Shown piece after piece: positions 22,527-32,401 of a stretch of DNA of 64,000 bases. The stretch's first letter is position 1. Every line of letters begins with the position of its first letter. Both the position numbers and the translations under genes were made by a program. The notes beneath the pieces were generated by a model. That model worked only from the letters and a program-made list of their open reading frames with translations, did not search any database and had not been told where the DNA came from. This stretch comes from Salticus scenicus (taxonomy: Eukaryota > Arthropoda > Arachnida > Araneae > Salticidae), in the NCBI GenBank assembly GCA_963930645.1, contig OZ005648.1:198655542-198719541 (forward strand), given 5' to 3'.

Positions 22527-22915
22527 TGGGGCACCGGTGTCCCTTTCTGCGTTAAAAGTAAATTCATCATGGTACACGGACGTCCCATGAATAAATATTT
22601 TTACAAATTGCACTTATTTACAATTATTTAGACATAGGAGTAGCAATAATTCATTACTGATCTTTTTTAAATAATCAAATTTAATTAGAAATAAATTTTT
22701 GAAATTGGTTGATAAAAAATTTTCAAACTACTTTTATTTAACATTTTTATTTTACTAAAAAATTTACTCTGATAATCTAATAGTTTTTTTATAGTATATA
22801 TTAGACTCTCTTTTATAATAAAAAACTATCATATAATAATAATATTTGTAATAAGAGCGTCAAAAAATAAATAAGCAAAAGGGACACCTTTGTCCCATCT
22901 GCGTCAAAGAGATAA
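22527..22915. repeat. direct repeat pair, GGGACACC...CTGCGT type
   Basis: GGGGCACCGGTGTCCCTTTC followed by TGCGTTAAAAG near 22528 recurs as GGGACACCTTTGTCCCATCT followed by GCGTCAAAG near 22880, in the same orientation. Each copy carries a GGGACACC/GGTGTCCC dyad. The intervening DNA is AT-rich. It could be the ends of a small element with direct subterminal motifs. Confidence 0.4.
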
Positions 22916-23168
22916 GTCCACCGAAAACCTTCGGTCGAAAAATTTCACAAATCCAATATTTTCTTCGTATGTATATAAACGAAAGTAAAAACTAAAGAAA
23001 TATGTGAAGATGTGTGGAATTTACTTAATAAAATAAACTATAAATAATCCTTGTATACATAACATGCGATAGAAATATGAGATTTCATTCTCTTACTTCC
23101 CTCCATACAAGAAGAAATTTCATGTAAAAATTTTCCTTAGAAATGTATCTAATATATTCTATAGATAC

Positions 23169-23281
23169 CTGAAAAAAAGTACCCTAATACTAGCGTCATT
23201 TTTGCATAGATGAAGACTAAATTCACTTTTCAGACTAGAAATTGATTCAATGTCTCAAACTCGAATCAATTTATCATAATT
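23169..23281 (-). pseudogene. exon-like cassette copy E, one in-frame stop
   Basis: The minus strand reads NYDKLIRV, stop, DIESISSLKSEFSLHLCKND, ASIRVLFSG, between an acceptor-like TTTCAAG and a donor-like CAG/GTATCT. Both splice-like ends are kept. The single TGA is at the same position as in copies A and C. Confidence 0.45.
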
Positions 23282-23464
23282 CTTGAAAGAAACACAGTTT
23301 ACTTGAGCAGAAAAAACTATCTGTTAAAAAAAACAGTCTTTGTTTGTAGTTTCCGACAAAAATAAAAGAAGTGAACTGACATACTTATAAACTTAGTAAA
23401 GGTGTTCCAGACTAAATAGTAAATTTGTCGATGACAGAAAGTATACTTTTTCTTCTTAAAAAAA

Positions 23465-23467
<3 letters not shown>

Positions 23468-23498
<31 letters not shown>
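23468..23498. repeat. (TA)n microsatellite
   Basis: About 30 bp of perfect TA repeats. Confidence 0.95.
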
Positions 23499-23503
<5 letters not shown>

Positions 23504-26500
23504 CAGAAAAAAAAAGACTTCTTAAACATTAACACCAATTGGTTCAACAAGACATTTGCACCCATACTATCTTAAAATATAAATTTAAATACTAAGTCGA
23601 CTATTTATTACTATCAAATGACTATATTTAATATTATAATGGTTGAAGGAAAACAATTTCCTAATTATATATGGAAAGAAGTGGGTAATAAGAATATAAT
23701 ATATTAAACTTCACAAAACCTATTTACAAACTAAATAGTACATTTTAAAAAATGTAATGAAATGACCCATTAAATAAAACAATGAGCTTAAAATTACAAG
23801 CTTTAAGAGAAAATATTTTAACTCTCGATAAATCATTTGCTTATTTGAATTGTTTATCTCTTCTGTTTGTATCATCTTAACAATTAGATATGTCTTAAAG
23901 AAAAATTAAAATAAATCGAAGTCATCAGAGTTTGATTTGGCATAAAAGACGGAAAGAATGTCGGCATAATCATCTGCATCATATTTTGAAAATTTGAACA
24001 AAGAGAAAATCATAGTTTTTCAGAAAAAAAAAAGAGATTGAAATGATGGTGAAATTTTCAAAATCATTTCAATTAATAACACTCAAATTTACTTGTATTT
24101 TCAAAGGACTGATGAATAAAGACAAAAGATTTCATACGTTGTTCCGATATTTATGTACAAGTCATCTCAGGTTATAAATGACTGTTAATATGAGAATATT
24201 GATATTAGTTTATACTCTTAGTTTCTTATGGCTGATACTTTATTACTGCTTATAATTTATGTTACTATAGAAGTCGAGGTCGTGGTTGTTTATTATATTT
24301 TTATTTTGTGTATCAGCGTGAAGTTGTTTTCAGTACGAAATTGTTTTATGAAGGAATAAACATTTTATTCCGAAAATTACACCAGTTACCTGAAAAAACA
24401 TTTTCTTTCGTTCTTTATTTTATTATTATTATTATTATTTAATAAAAAAGTAAATAATAATAAATATTATTAAATAATAATAATAATAATATATAATAAT
24501 AATATATAATAATAATAATATTTAATAATAATATTATTAAATAATAATAAATATTATTGTTATTTAATATTATTATTTAATAAAAATAATAATAATAATT
24601 AATTATTATTATTATTATTTAATTTCAGTGTTATGTTGACAGAAAATTTTTGTCGATATGCAACCGATTTCTTCGCTTAAAAGAAAAAAAACAAACAAAC
24701 GAAAAAAAAAAATAAATAAAAATAAAACATGAAAAATAAAAAGAATTATTAAAAATGTATAATGTGAACCATCACAGTTAAGACTCCTATATATACGAGC
24801 TGACGCATCAGCCATTTTGTTGTTTAAGGGTTGCCACATGTACCCAGCGTTTTCCGTAGATAAACAAACGGCAGCCATTATTTCTATCGTTTTGTATTAC
24901 TTTGGAGTTACTTTTTTAATCATTTTCATAATTTTAGTTCGTTAAATTATCATATGGGAAATGTTTTAGTGATAAATTGCTATAATCATTCAAGAAAAGA
25001 ACGTAGAATGTTCAGATTTCCGTAAGATAATTTAGGAAGAATAAAATAATATAACTTATATTTACTTATATTTTTAATGTGTGTTTTTCACATGTTCAAA
25101 CGTAAATATACAAAGAATGTACTATTTTAATCATAATATTTATGTTAATAACCATAAATTAATTAAAGAACACCTTTTATTACTCTGCATTTAGGTTTTG
25201 GCGACATTTTCTGGGGTCGCCAAACTTGTTTAATTTCCGACTCGTATTTACATTTATTTTAAGTTTCGTTTTTTTTTTTTTAAATGAATAGTATATGCTA
25301 GAAATAGCTGAAAAAGTAAGTAAATAAATAAATAATTTCAAGTTTAAAACAGTAAGCTTATTTTTTTGTTTCAAAAAGTTATTATTTGTATTTGAAACAG
25401 ACAGAAATAGTCCTAACAACACATCTTATCCGCAGTACATCCACAAAATAGCCTAAGGATGAAAAATATACCAAGAATGTACTGTGTATAAATGCGTCGT
25501 TATGAATATTACTTGTTGCTTATTGCTCTTGAAAACTTGACTGATCGTAGCTTCAGATCAAGATTTCTTAAAATCGCTTGTTAAGCGATAAGGACGCCAA
25601 GCAGGAATGCCGCCCTCATCCGAGGCAACAAAATGCGATGCACCGGCCTATATATGTTATTTAAGGGGCTCTAATCACAGTGGTAAAGACGTCTATACAA
25701 GTCATGCCCCAGAGGAACCTCAGCAAATATGACGCTCGAAGACGTCGCCGTACAATTAAATATTTTCAGCATCTGCACTTTTATTCTTCTTTTTTTTAGT
25801 TTGAGCGGATTAAGTAAACGCTCGAGAAAAAGTCTCAAGCGTATTTAGATATTTATTATAAAACGATAATCTTAAGTACGCACTTGACTGGTAGATCAAA
25901 TGTATTGCAGAAACCTTCATTTATAAAGAATAATTTATTTATAACTTATAAAGAATAATTATAGATTAAATAGTCATGCTCATTTAAAAGATAAAATAAA
26001 ATCTAAATACTAATAGTTTGGAAATGTACGACTAGGCCTAATCCTTAATATTATTTAATTTGATGTATAATCCTTGTTATAAACAGTAAAAAGCAATGAT
26101 GTTAAAACCAAAAATATTTTTAGATTTTCGAAGTCGATAAAAATATTCTTGTTCATTATGAGAAACGTGACAGGTTCTTATTATAAAATCCGGAGTCAAG
26201 TTCATAATTGCGAAAAAAAAAGAGCAAAAGAATTAAACGGAGAAAATGAAGATTAGACAACGAACACAAAATGATTAATCTACAAAATAAAATTAAAGAA
26301 ATATAATATTTACGAAGTGGGGGAACAAAGAGAATGTTTTAAAAGGGAAAAGTAACTGTAAAGGTGTCCATTAGGAGCTAATAAATTTAGCTCATATATA
26401 CATATAAAAAACATACAAATCAATAAAAAGAAATCATTAATATAAAAAAGAGAAAAGAAAAATGTTAATATAAAAACCTTGAAAACGTATAAACTCGAAA

Positions 26501-26515
26501 TTTACAAAATATATA
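23499..26515. other. AT-rich spacer; (TAA)n tract and a CpG-bearing pocket
   Basis: An imperfect (TAA)n/(TTA)n tract fills 24418-24620. A pocket at 24780-24880 and another at 25540-25770 are richer in CG dinucleotides. The second includes TATATAGGCCGG on the minus strand followed by a short frame MRAAFLLGVLIA that stops at once. No gene can be supported. The 87-codon frame at 24615-24878 has a plausible start but turns into low-complexity residues. Confidence 0.5.
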
Positions 26516-27380
26516 CAGGGTGTTCCAAAAGTCCCCCCTCCCCCTCCTAACTCGAAAATGAGTCGAAATTTTTAAAATACCGAAACACGTATTTAATGAA
26601 TTCGAGAGGGACCTCTTTTGGGGAAAAAAGTTTGAGCCAGAGGAGGGGGCGCTAGGGAGAACAACTTTAAATTTTTAATTGAGAAGGTATGTCTTGTGAT
26701 ACATCCCTGGAAACATCTCTTCAAGACAGTTAAATTGTTTTGTCATGCAGTGATTATTAAAGGAGATACATGAGTTTTCTGACTTTTGAAATGTGGATTT
26801 TATACTTATGTATCCCCTTTAATAATAACTGCATGACAAAACTATTTAACTGTCTTGAAAAGACGTTTCCAGGGATGTATCACAAGACATATTTTTCCCA
26901 AAAATGTTTGGACCCGGGCAAGGGAGTGGTAGGAGTGCCTCTAGGGAGTGCAAGCTTAAAATTTCTAATGGGAATGTGTGTTTTGTGATACATCCCTGGT
27001 AACGTCTCTTCAAGACAATAAATTTGGTATAAATAGTTTTGTCCTGCAGTGATTATTAAAGGGGATACATAAGTATAAAATCCACATTTCAAAAGCCTAA
27101 AAAATCATGTATCTCCTTTAATAATCATTGTAGGGCGAAACTATTTATATCAAATTTCATGTCTTGAAGAGACGTTTCCAAGGGATGTGTCACAAGACAT
27201 ACCGTCCTATTTCAAATTTTAAAGTTACCTTCCCTAGCGATCCCCTAGCCATCACGGGCCCAAACTTTTTCACTAAAAGAGGTGCCTTTCGAATTCATTA
27301 AATACGTGTTTCGCCATTTTACAATTTCTGACTCATTTTCGAGTTAGAAAAGGGGGGGGGAGGACTTTTGGAACACCTTG
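26516..27380. mobile_element. 865-bp palindromic element with two internal hairpins
   Basis: The left end CAGGGTGTTCCAAAAGTCC after TA is complementary to GGACTTTTGGAACACCTTG at the right. The arms match for over 200 bp: CACGTATTTAATGAATTCGA faces TCGAATTCATTAAATACGTG. Internally there are four alternately oriented copies of a roughly 100-bp block starting TGTCTTGTGATACATCCCTG, so two hairpins (about 26690-26900 and 26970-27205) stand side by side inside the larger one. It has no coding domain; frames such as 26770-26988 and 26880-27092 are mirror images of each other. Confidence 0.8.
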
Positions 27381-28166
27381 AATGTATTAAAATAATAAAG
27401 ATTAAAATATTATTCTTCTATTTACAATTTTATTAGAAAACTGTAACTTTTTCCTATAGCAGGTTTTTCAGTGTTATCTTTAATATCAATCAAATCGAAA
27501 CTCAAACAAATATTCAAAAAAGCATTTTTAATACGATATTTGTTTTTACTTTCTGTAACTTTCCATGCTGAGTAATATTTTTCCTATGAATACATTTCAC
27601 CAAACTACTATTAAAAAAGAAAAAAAAAAAAAAGAAAAAAAACTGTATTTCATACGGATATAACTTCTATCCGATATGCATGACAAAGACAAATATAAAG
27701 GGCAGCATTTTATTATAGAAATTCAAACCATACTATGTTTAGGGTAGGAGAGGACACAGTGATTCAGTTTTACAACTTTATTTATTTATATATTTTTTAC
27801 AAAAAGGGAAAAGCAATGCACTTGAAAAAATTAGCAAACAGTCTTCAACTATATCTTATCATCTGCTAATTTTCAGGCATGCTGGAAAAAAAAATAATAA
27901 TAATTTCTGTTAGCTTACGATGAGGACCTCTGAGTCCCAACTGCGAGGTACGATGGTACACATCACAGGGTAGTGTGGACATAATTTTGATTCTTTATTT
28001 TTTATTAAACTTATATAAATTTCATTTTTTTTTTTTTATAACAATAACCTTTTCTAACGATAAAATAGTGATTAGAATGGAATAGATTCTAGACTAAATA
28101 ACAAAAAACAAATATTTTCATTCAATAAAATTACTTAAATTTAAAGGAAATCAAAATAAAAAACAA
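27381..28166. other. AT-rich spacer, no gene seen
   Basis: Nothing recognisable beyond short A and T runs and an AATAATAATAA tract near 27893. Confidence 0.6.
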
Positions 28167-28505
28167 GAAATAATATCAAACCAAGTAAACTTATTGAAAG
28201 ATACTAAATAAGTTAAAATCAGCGAATGAAAAATTTTTTTCATGAAACATTGAAAGACAAATTTTATAAAGTCTTCTTAGAAATAATATCAAGCTAAGGA
28301 AAATTATTTAAAGAAAATAAATAAGTGAATCATCAAATGATAATTTTCCTTCATGAAATATTGAAAGACAAATTTGGTGAAGTCATCTTAGAAATAATAT
28401 CTATCTAAGAAAACTTATTTAAAGAAAATAAATAAGTTAAAATCAGCGAATGATAAAACTTTTTCTAGAAAAGTTAAAAGACAAATTTGGTAAAGTCATC
28501 ATAGA
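28167..28505. repeat. 112-bp tandem repeat, 3 units
   Basis: GAAATAATATC starts units at 28167, 28280 and 28391. Each continues with AATAAGTTAAAATCAGCGAA-like and TTGAAAGACAAATTT-like phrases and ends at GTCTTCTTA or GTCATCTTA. The third unit ends at 28494-28505 as GTCATCATAGAA. Confidence 0.85.
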
Positions 28506-28913
28506 ATTTCCTGAGAACATATTTTGATTAGATTAGATAGACATATAAATGCATTTGTTCCGAAGTTTAGGTTTTAGGCTTTGTAGATAAAAAACATCAA
28601 TAATATTTAGACCATTTATATTAATTGTTATTATGTACTATATTTTATTATTACTATAATATTCATTGATTTATTAAACTCACATTTTAGTAATTACACT
28701 TTTAAAATATTCTTTTTATTTCCAGGAAATCAATAATTTTTATTATTTTATAACCAAATTTAGATATTGTATGGTTTTAATAATTATTTGCAGATATCAA
28801 TATTTTAAAATTCATTATAGCTTATTAATTTAACTAAAGTAAAATATTAAAGTAAAATAAACTACTTCTAAGCAGATTATAGGATGGTTCACTGTGTCCT
28901 ATGTAAAAGCAAA

Positions 28914-28945
<32 letters not shown>

Positions 28946-29449
28946 GTGAATATATAAATAATTAAATAATAAAACTATTAGAACTATTTATGAATTACAA
29001 ATATGGAAATAGGAATATAAAATCTAAAATATCTCACTAATCTAGAACACTTATTGAATAGTTCCTTTTTGTTAAAAGAAGAAAAAAAATCAAGATGAAA
29101 AAATTAATTTGAGTGTCTAAAAAAAAGCATAATATGGCTATATTAGGTTTTCTCCATGAGCTTTCTTGCTCTATATGACCATTTCCATCATGTCTTCAAT
29201 GAATCTTCATACGAGTGAATAAAGCTGGATATAATAGATTTTAATGTGTGGAGTCCACTTTGTACAAGTTTCTTTTAAACATAACACTGAAAGAGCTAAA
29301 GCTTTCATATTTCTGACTGAAAAAATTAATACATATATTTGTCAGTTTAGAAAATAAAAGAACCACAATAATATGTTACCCAAACCATCGCATGCTATTA
29401 CAGAAAGCTGATTGGTCTGCATTATAGATGAGCAAACAGGTGCTTTAAA
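28506..29449. other. AT-rich spacer with (AAT)n, possible tail of the relic that follows
   Basis: It holds an (AAT)n tract at about 28913-28945. Between 29375 and 29449 the minus strand stays fairly complex (reading FKAPVCSSIMQTNQLSVIAC, then DGLGN after a stop), which suggests that the coding relic at 29450-29716 once extended to lower coordinates. Confidence 0.5.
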
Positions 29450-29716
29450 TCAGATACGATTGCGATGCATGGAAAAAAAATTATAAGCATACCATATTGC
29501 ATGATTATGTGCTGCAGATACTGCTGCAGATGAATATTCTGTTGTTCGTCTTTGAACAAGATGATGAACAAATGCTGTTATAATGTTTCCGAGAGGTAAA
29601 ATTATCGAAACTTGATCAATTTTCTGGTATAAAATACCGTTTTGGAAGTAATCTCCATCTTTTAGAAAAATTTTATGGGAAAATAAGAAATGTTTTAAAA
29701 AAATGTATAACTTTTC
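29450..29716 (-). pseudogene. 88-codon coding relic, possibly reverse-transcriptase-like
   Basis: The minus-strand frame is open for 88 codons without an ATG start and has a non-repetitive composition unusual in this window. It contains DGDYFQNGILYQKIDQVSII, then LPLGNIITAFVHHLVQRR, EYSSAAVSAAHNHAIWYAYN and FFSMHRNRI before TGA. The run FQNGILYQKIDQVSIILPLG resembles the F-x-x-NG-x-x-Y-x-Q-x-DG-x-x-M-GSPLG segment of Penelope-like and related reverse transcriptases, but the catalytic-core residues of that segment are changed and no YADD box is visible. An exon of an unrelated host gene is the alternative. Confidence 0.35.
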
Positions 29717-29824
29717 TTATTTAATAAAATGTATAAGTAGCATTAGAAAAAGAGATGTGTCAATTGATAGACAGATATTTTTGGATTTTTGGATTTAACT
29801 TCGCACTAGTACTGAACAATAGGT

Positions 29825-30075
29825 AATTGGTGACTGTCTGGGACGCACTCCTAAGAATAGTACGGAGACATGCCATCACAGATTTGATCCTCCACGGAAG
29901 GGATGGCTGCCCCACTTCGGTGTCCTCCAGAGGTATAATTTGCATGAGAACATGGAGGACATTGCGGCCACAACAGATTTTACGTGCAGCGGCCACAATT
30001 AGAGTACACGACGGTACTCCACAATCTTCCAATTACGAGCCCAGCGCTCTACCGACGGGGATACCGCAGCTCCAG
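29825..30075 (-). mobile_element. probable tRNA-derived SINE
   Basis: This GC-rich island stands out sharply. On the minus strand it begins GGAGCTGCGGTATCCCCGTC, followed by GGTAGAGCGCTGGGCTCGTA, which matches the A-box and anticodon-arm part of a tRNA. A shortened GTGGAGTACCG replaces the expected GGTTCGAGTCC B box. A body of about 170 bp follows (GTGGCCGCTGCACG, TGTTGTGGCCGCAATGTCC, TCTGGAGGACACCGAAGTGG). No clear tail or target duplication was found. Peptides read from it are by-products. Confidence 0.5.
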
Positions 30076-30144
30076 ATATTTTATCACTTGTTCTGGTATA
30101 CTAACTGCAGCTACTTCAGCTTTGTAGCCGGTAGATAGTATGTA

Positions 30145-30357
30145 CAGTCGGTAACAAAAGTATCCGAACACTAGCAAAAATTCCTATGTAAAAAAAGCAG
30201 AGTTAATACCGTTTTCTTAAATAAATCCTTGTCGAATCATAATCTTAGTCAGTCTAAGAACATGATTCGACAAGGATTTATTTAACAAAAGAGTATTAAC
30301 TCTACTTTTTTTACATAGGAATTTTTGCTAGTGATCGGATACTTTTGTTACCGACTG
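30145..30357. mobile_element. 213-bp palindromic Tc1-like MITE, copy 1
   Basis: The end CAGTCGGTAACAAAAGTATC is repeated inverted at the right, with TA at 30143-30144 and 30358-30359. The two halves are complementary almost end to end, including AGCAAAAATTCCTATGTAAA, the GAGTTAATAC/GTATTAACTC pair and AATAAATCCTTGTCGAATCA, around a tiny centre. Two relatives lie at 38490-38701 and 38874-39087. Confidence 0.9.
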
Positions 30358-30794
30358 TACAGTCTGGAAAGCGTTTAAGTAAATTTTATTTATCTTATTG
30401 CAAGTAACGTTTAATTAATGTATTTTTGTTTTAATGCAAACGTTAGACCATAATTACGTCAAATGTATGTTTTATTTAACTCAATCTAACATATAAACCA
30501 AAAATAATTATCGGAACAAAAGAAGCATTCTTACTAACTGTTATAAAATTTCCATTTTCACACGAAAATAGAAAAAACGCCTTAAAGATATTGTTAGGGG
30601 ACATATTCTAAAACAAGAAAATATTTAGTTACTATATATTATACATGAAAATAATTTATATATTATAATTTTTTATCTATATTCAATTCTATAAGTACAA
30701 TAGAATAAAATAAATTATTAATACTTTATTTTTAAATAGGAAGAAGTTATAAATTTCTTTAGCACTGGCGTTTTCACATATATATACTTCGTTC

Positions 30795-31047
30795 CATATC
30801 GAAAAATTTTATAAAGAAGTAACAGCCAAATTAAAACTTCACGAAACGAGTAATGCATTCAAAATCTAAAAGAGTGTAAAACAATGCGACACAATTTCAC
30901 CTAATCTGTTCAATGCAGTACTTCAAGAAGTCTTTAAGAAACTAAATTAGGAAGAGAATGCAATAAAAATTGATGAAAAATTTATAAATCATTTGAGATT
31001 TCTACTGCTTGCTTCCTCATTTTAGGACTTCCTAGAAATGCTTAAAG

Positions 31048-31082
<35 letters not shown>

Positions 31083-32010
31083 AAACTCGTTGGATTGAAA
31101 GTAAACTTTAGTAAGACAAAAATTATTTCAAATTCTTTTGATCCCCCACTGAAAATCTCTGTTGGAATGCATGAATTAGAAACGGTATGCAGTTATACTT
31201 ATCTGGGACAAATCATTACGATAAACGGTAACATCATGGAAGAAATTAACAACAAAGTTAAACTTGTATACACTGTAAAAAATAACAGTAGTTTTTGCAG
31301 CAGAATGTGCTGGCAAAAATGGGTGTCAGAATATTATGTTAAATAGAATAATTTACAGCAAAAAATTTGCAAAGATAGACTCTTTTACGAATGTTTCTGT
31401 TGTAAATATTTTTTTTTTCAAATAGCAAAATGTGCGGGCACCCCTTTTTTCCAGAATATTTTTCTGTAAAAACTACTGTTATTTTTTACAGTGTGGAAAG
31501 CATTTGAACAAATAGCACTGTATTCAAAAGCGACATCCCAATTTGTTTAAAAAAAAAAAAAGTTTCTGATGAATGTATTTTACCTATATTAATTTATGCT
31601 TTAGAGACTTGGACATTAACGTTTAAAGCTATAGAAAAGCTTCAAAGAACACTAAGAAACATAGAGAGATGCATGTTAGGATTCATCGAAAGAGACAGAA
31701 AGCGAAACATATGGATTAGGGAACAAAGAAAAGTTATTGGTGTCATTCATAGAGTAAAGAAAAGCTAGGCTGGGTACTTTTTCAGATGAAATGAAACAGA
31801 TGAACACCAAATTCCTATTTTGGATACCGAGAGATAAGAGAAGGCCGAGGAAAAAACCACAGTATCGTTAGAGAGATGAAATTGTCAAATTTGGAGGAGC
31901 AGAATGGAGAATTACAGAAAAGAAGGCAGATTCGAATCACCTAGGAATGGCCTTTATCCGTCAGTGGATTGATAAAGGCTGAAACTGATGATGATGATGA
32001 TGATGATGAT
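30795..32010 (+). mobile_element. decayed LINE reverse transcriptase 3' part, RTE-like
   Basis: Reading through frame changes, the plus strand shows FYKEVTAKLKLHETSNAFKI, then CDTISPNLFNAVLQEVFKKL, IKIDEKFINHLRF, GLKVNFSKTKIISN, YTYLGQIITINGNIMEEINN, LIYALETWTLT, ERCMLGFIERDRKRNIWIRE and PRKKPQYR, ending GMAFIRQWIDKG-stop and a (GATGAT)n tail at 31985-32010. These are the palm, thumb and C-terminal blocks of a LINE reverse transcriptase in the right order. The FADD catalytic box after NHLRF is destroyed, a poly-A run of about 30 interrupts the frame, several stops are present and a MITE sits inside. RTE is the likely clade from motif memory, not from a phylogeny. Confidence 0.75.
31271..31496. 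mobile_element. palindromic MITE inserted in the LINE
   Basis: CACTGTAAAAAATAACAGTA at the left faces its complement near 31474-31495, with further inverted pairing of AAAATGGGTGTC-type and GGGCACCCC-type phrases inside. It splits the LINE frame between ...NNKVKLV and WKAFEQIALYSKA, which resume the same protein on either side. A related fragment may start at 60607. The exact right boundary is uncertain by a few bases. Confidence 0.7.
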
Positions 32011-32020
32011 AAGGATTATA

Positions 32021-32401
32021 TCTGTACTGATAAGTATAAAGGATTTAAGTCCATATTCTTGATTTTCCAGGAGACGAAAAATAATGTTAAACTAACTAAA
32101 AACTAATGAGCAGAATTGGTTAGGAAAAAGGGATTATGTTGGTTTATACGCTTTATACCATTCAGTGATTGTCAATCTTCATTTAATAAAGGGAAAAATT
32201 GAATTAAATATTTTATACCGAAGATAATTGTTAAATTTCTGTCTTGAATCTTTTTTTACCAATGGATTTTCTCAAAGATTAAATGACATGGATTTAAATC
32301 CTTTATACCAATCGATAGAGACTTTTTTTCTGAGTCTGACTATGTACTTAACTCAAAATCGACATTTTTGGACTTAAATCCTTTATACTTATCAGTATAG
32401 A
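32021..32401. mobile_element. 381-bp MITE with TA flanks
   Basis: TCTGTACTGATAAGTATAAA followed by GGATTTAAGTCC at the left is answered by GGACTTAAATCC followed by TTTATACTTATCAGTATAGA at the right, one mismatch in about 32 bp, with TA outside both. Subterminal repeats of CTTTATACCA recur inside. It lies directly after the LINE tail. Confidence 0.8.

Larger units (their letters stand above)
14700..23460 (-). repeat. degenerate segmental array of exon-like cassettes
   Basis: Several phrases recur in the same order and orientation. TCTACTGCAGTAACATT at 14.74 kb is echoed at 17.39 and 20.26 kb. A TTTGAATGTTTCTCTTTA-type block precedes AACAAGAAAAATACG-type sequence. Then come the 112-bp cassettes at 15.0, 16.8, 17.7, 20.5 and 23.2 kb, each followed by CAGTTTACTTGAGCAG and a GGTGCTCCAGACTAAAT-type block. 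Spacing between the four clear copies is about 2.6-2.9 kb, with later insertions (a MITE at 19.26 kb and repeats at 21.5-22.4 kb). The layout fits old tandem duplication of an exon with its flanking intron. Confidence 0.6.

Noticed and set aside
24615..24878. 87-codon frame starting MAAVCLSTENAGYMWQPLNN on the minus strand
   Set aside because: The first 37 residues look reasonable, but the rest is low-complexity F/L/I from AT-rich DNA and no domain is recognised.
25560..25660. Minus-strand TATATAGG box followed by MRAAFLLGVLIA, like a signal peptide
   Set aside because: The frame ends after 12 residues without a donor site.
29760..30138. Overlapping frames of 90 and 103 codons on both strands
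   Set aside because: They fall in the GC-rich SINE-like segment, where open frames arise because stop codons are rare. The tRNA-like start explains the sequence better.
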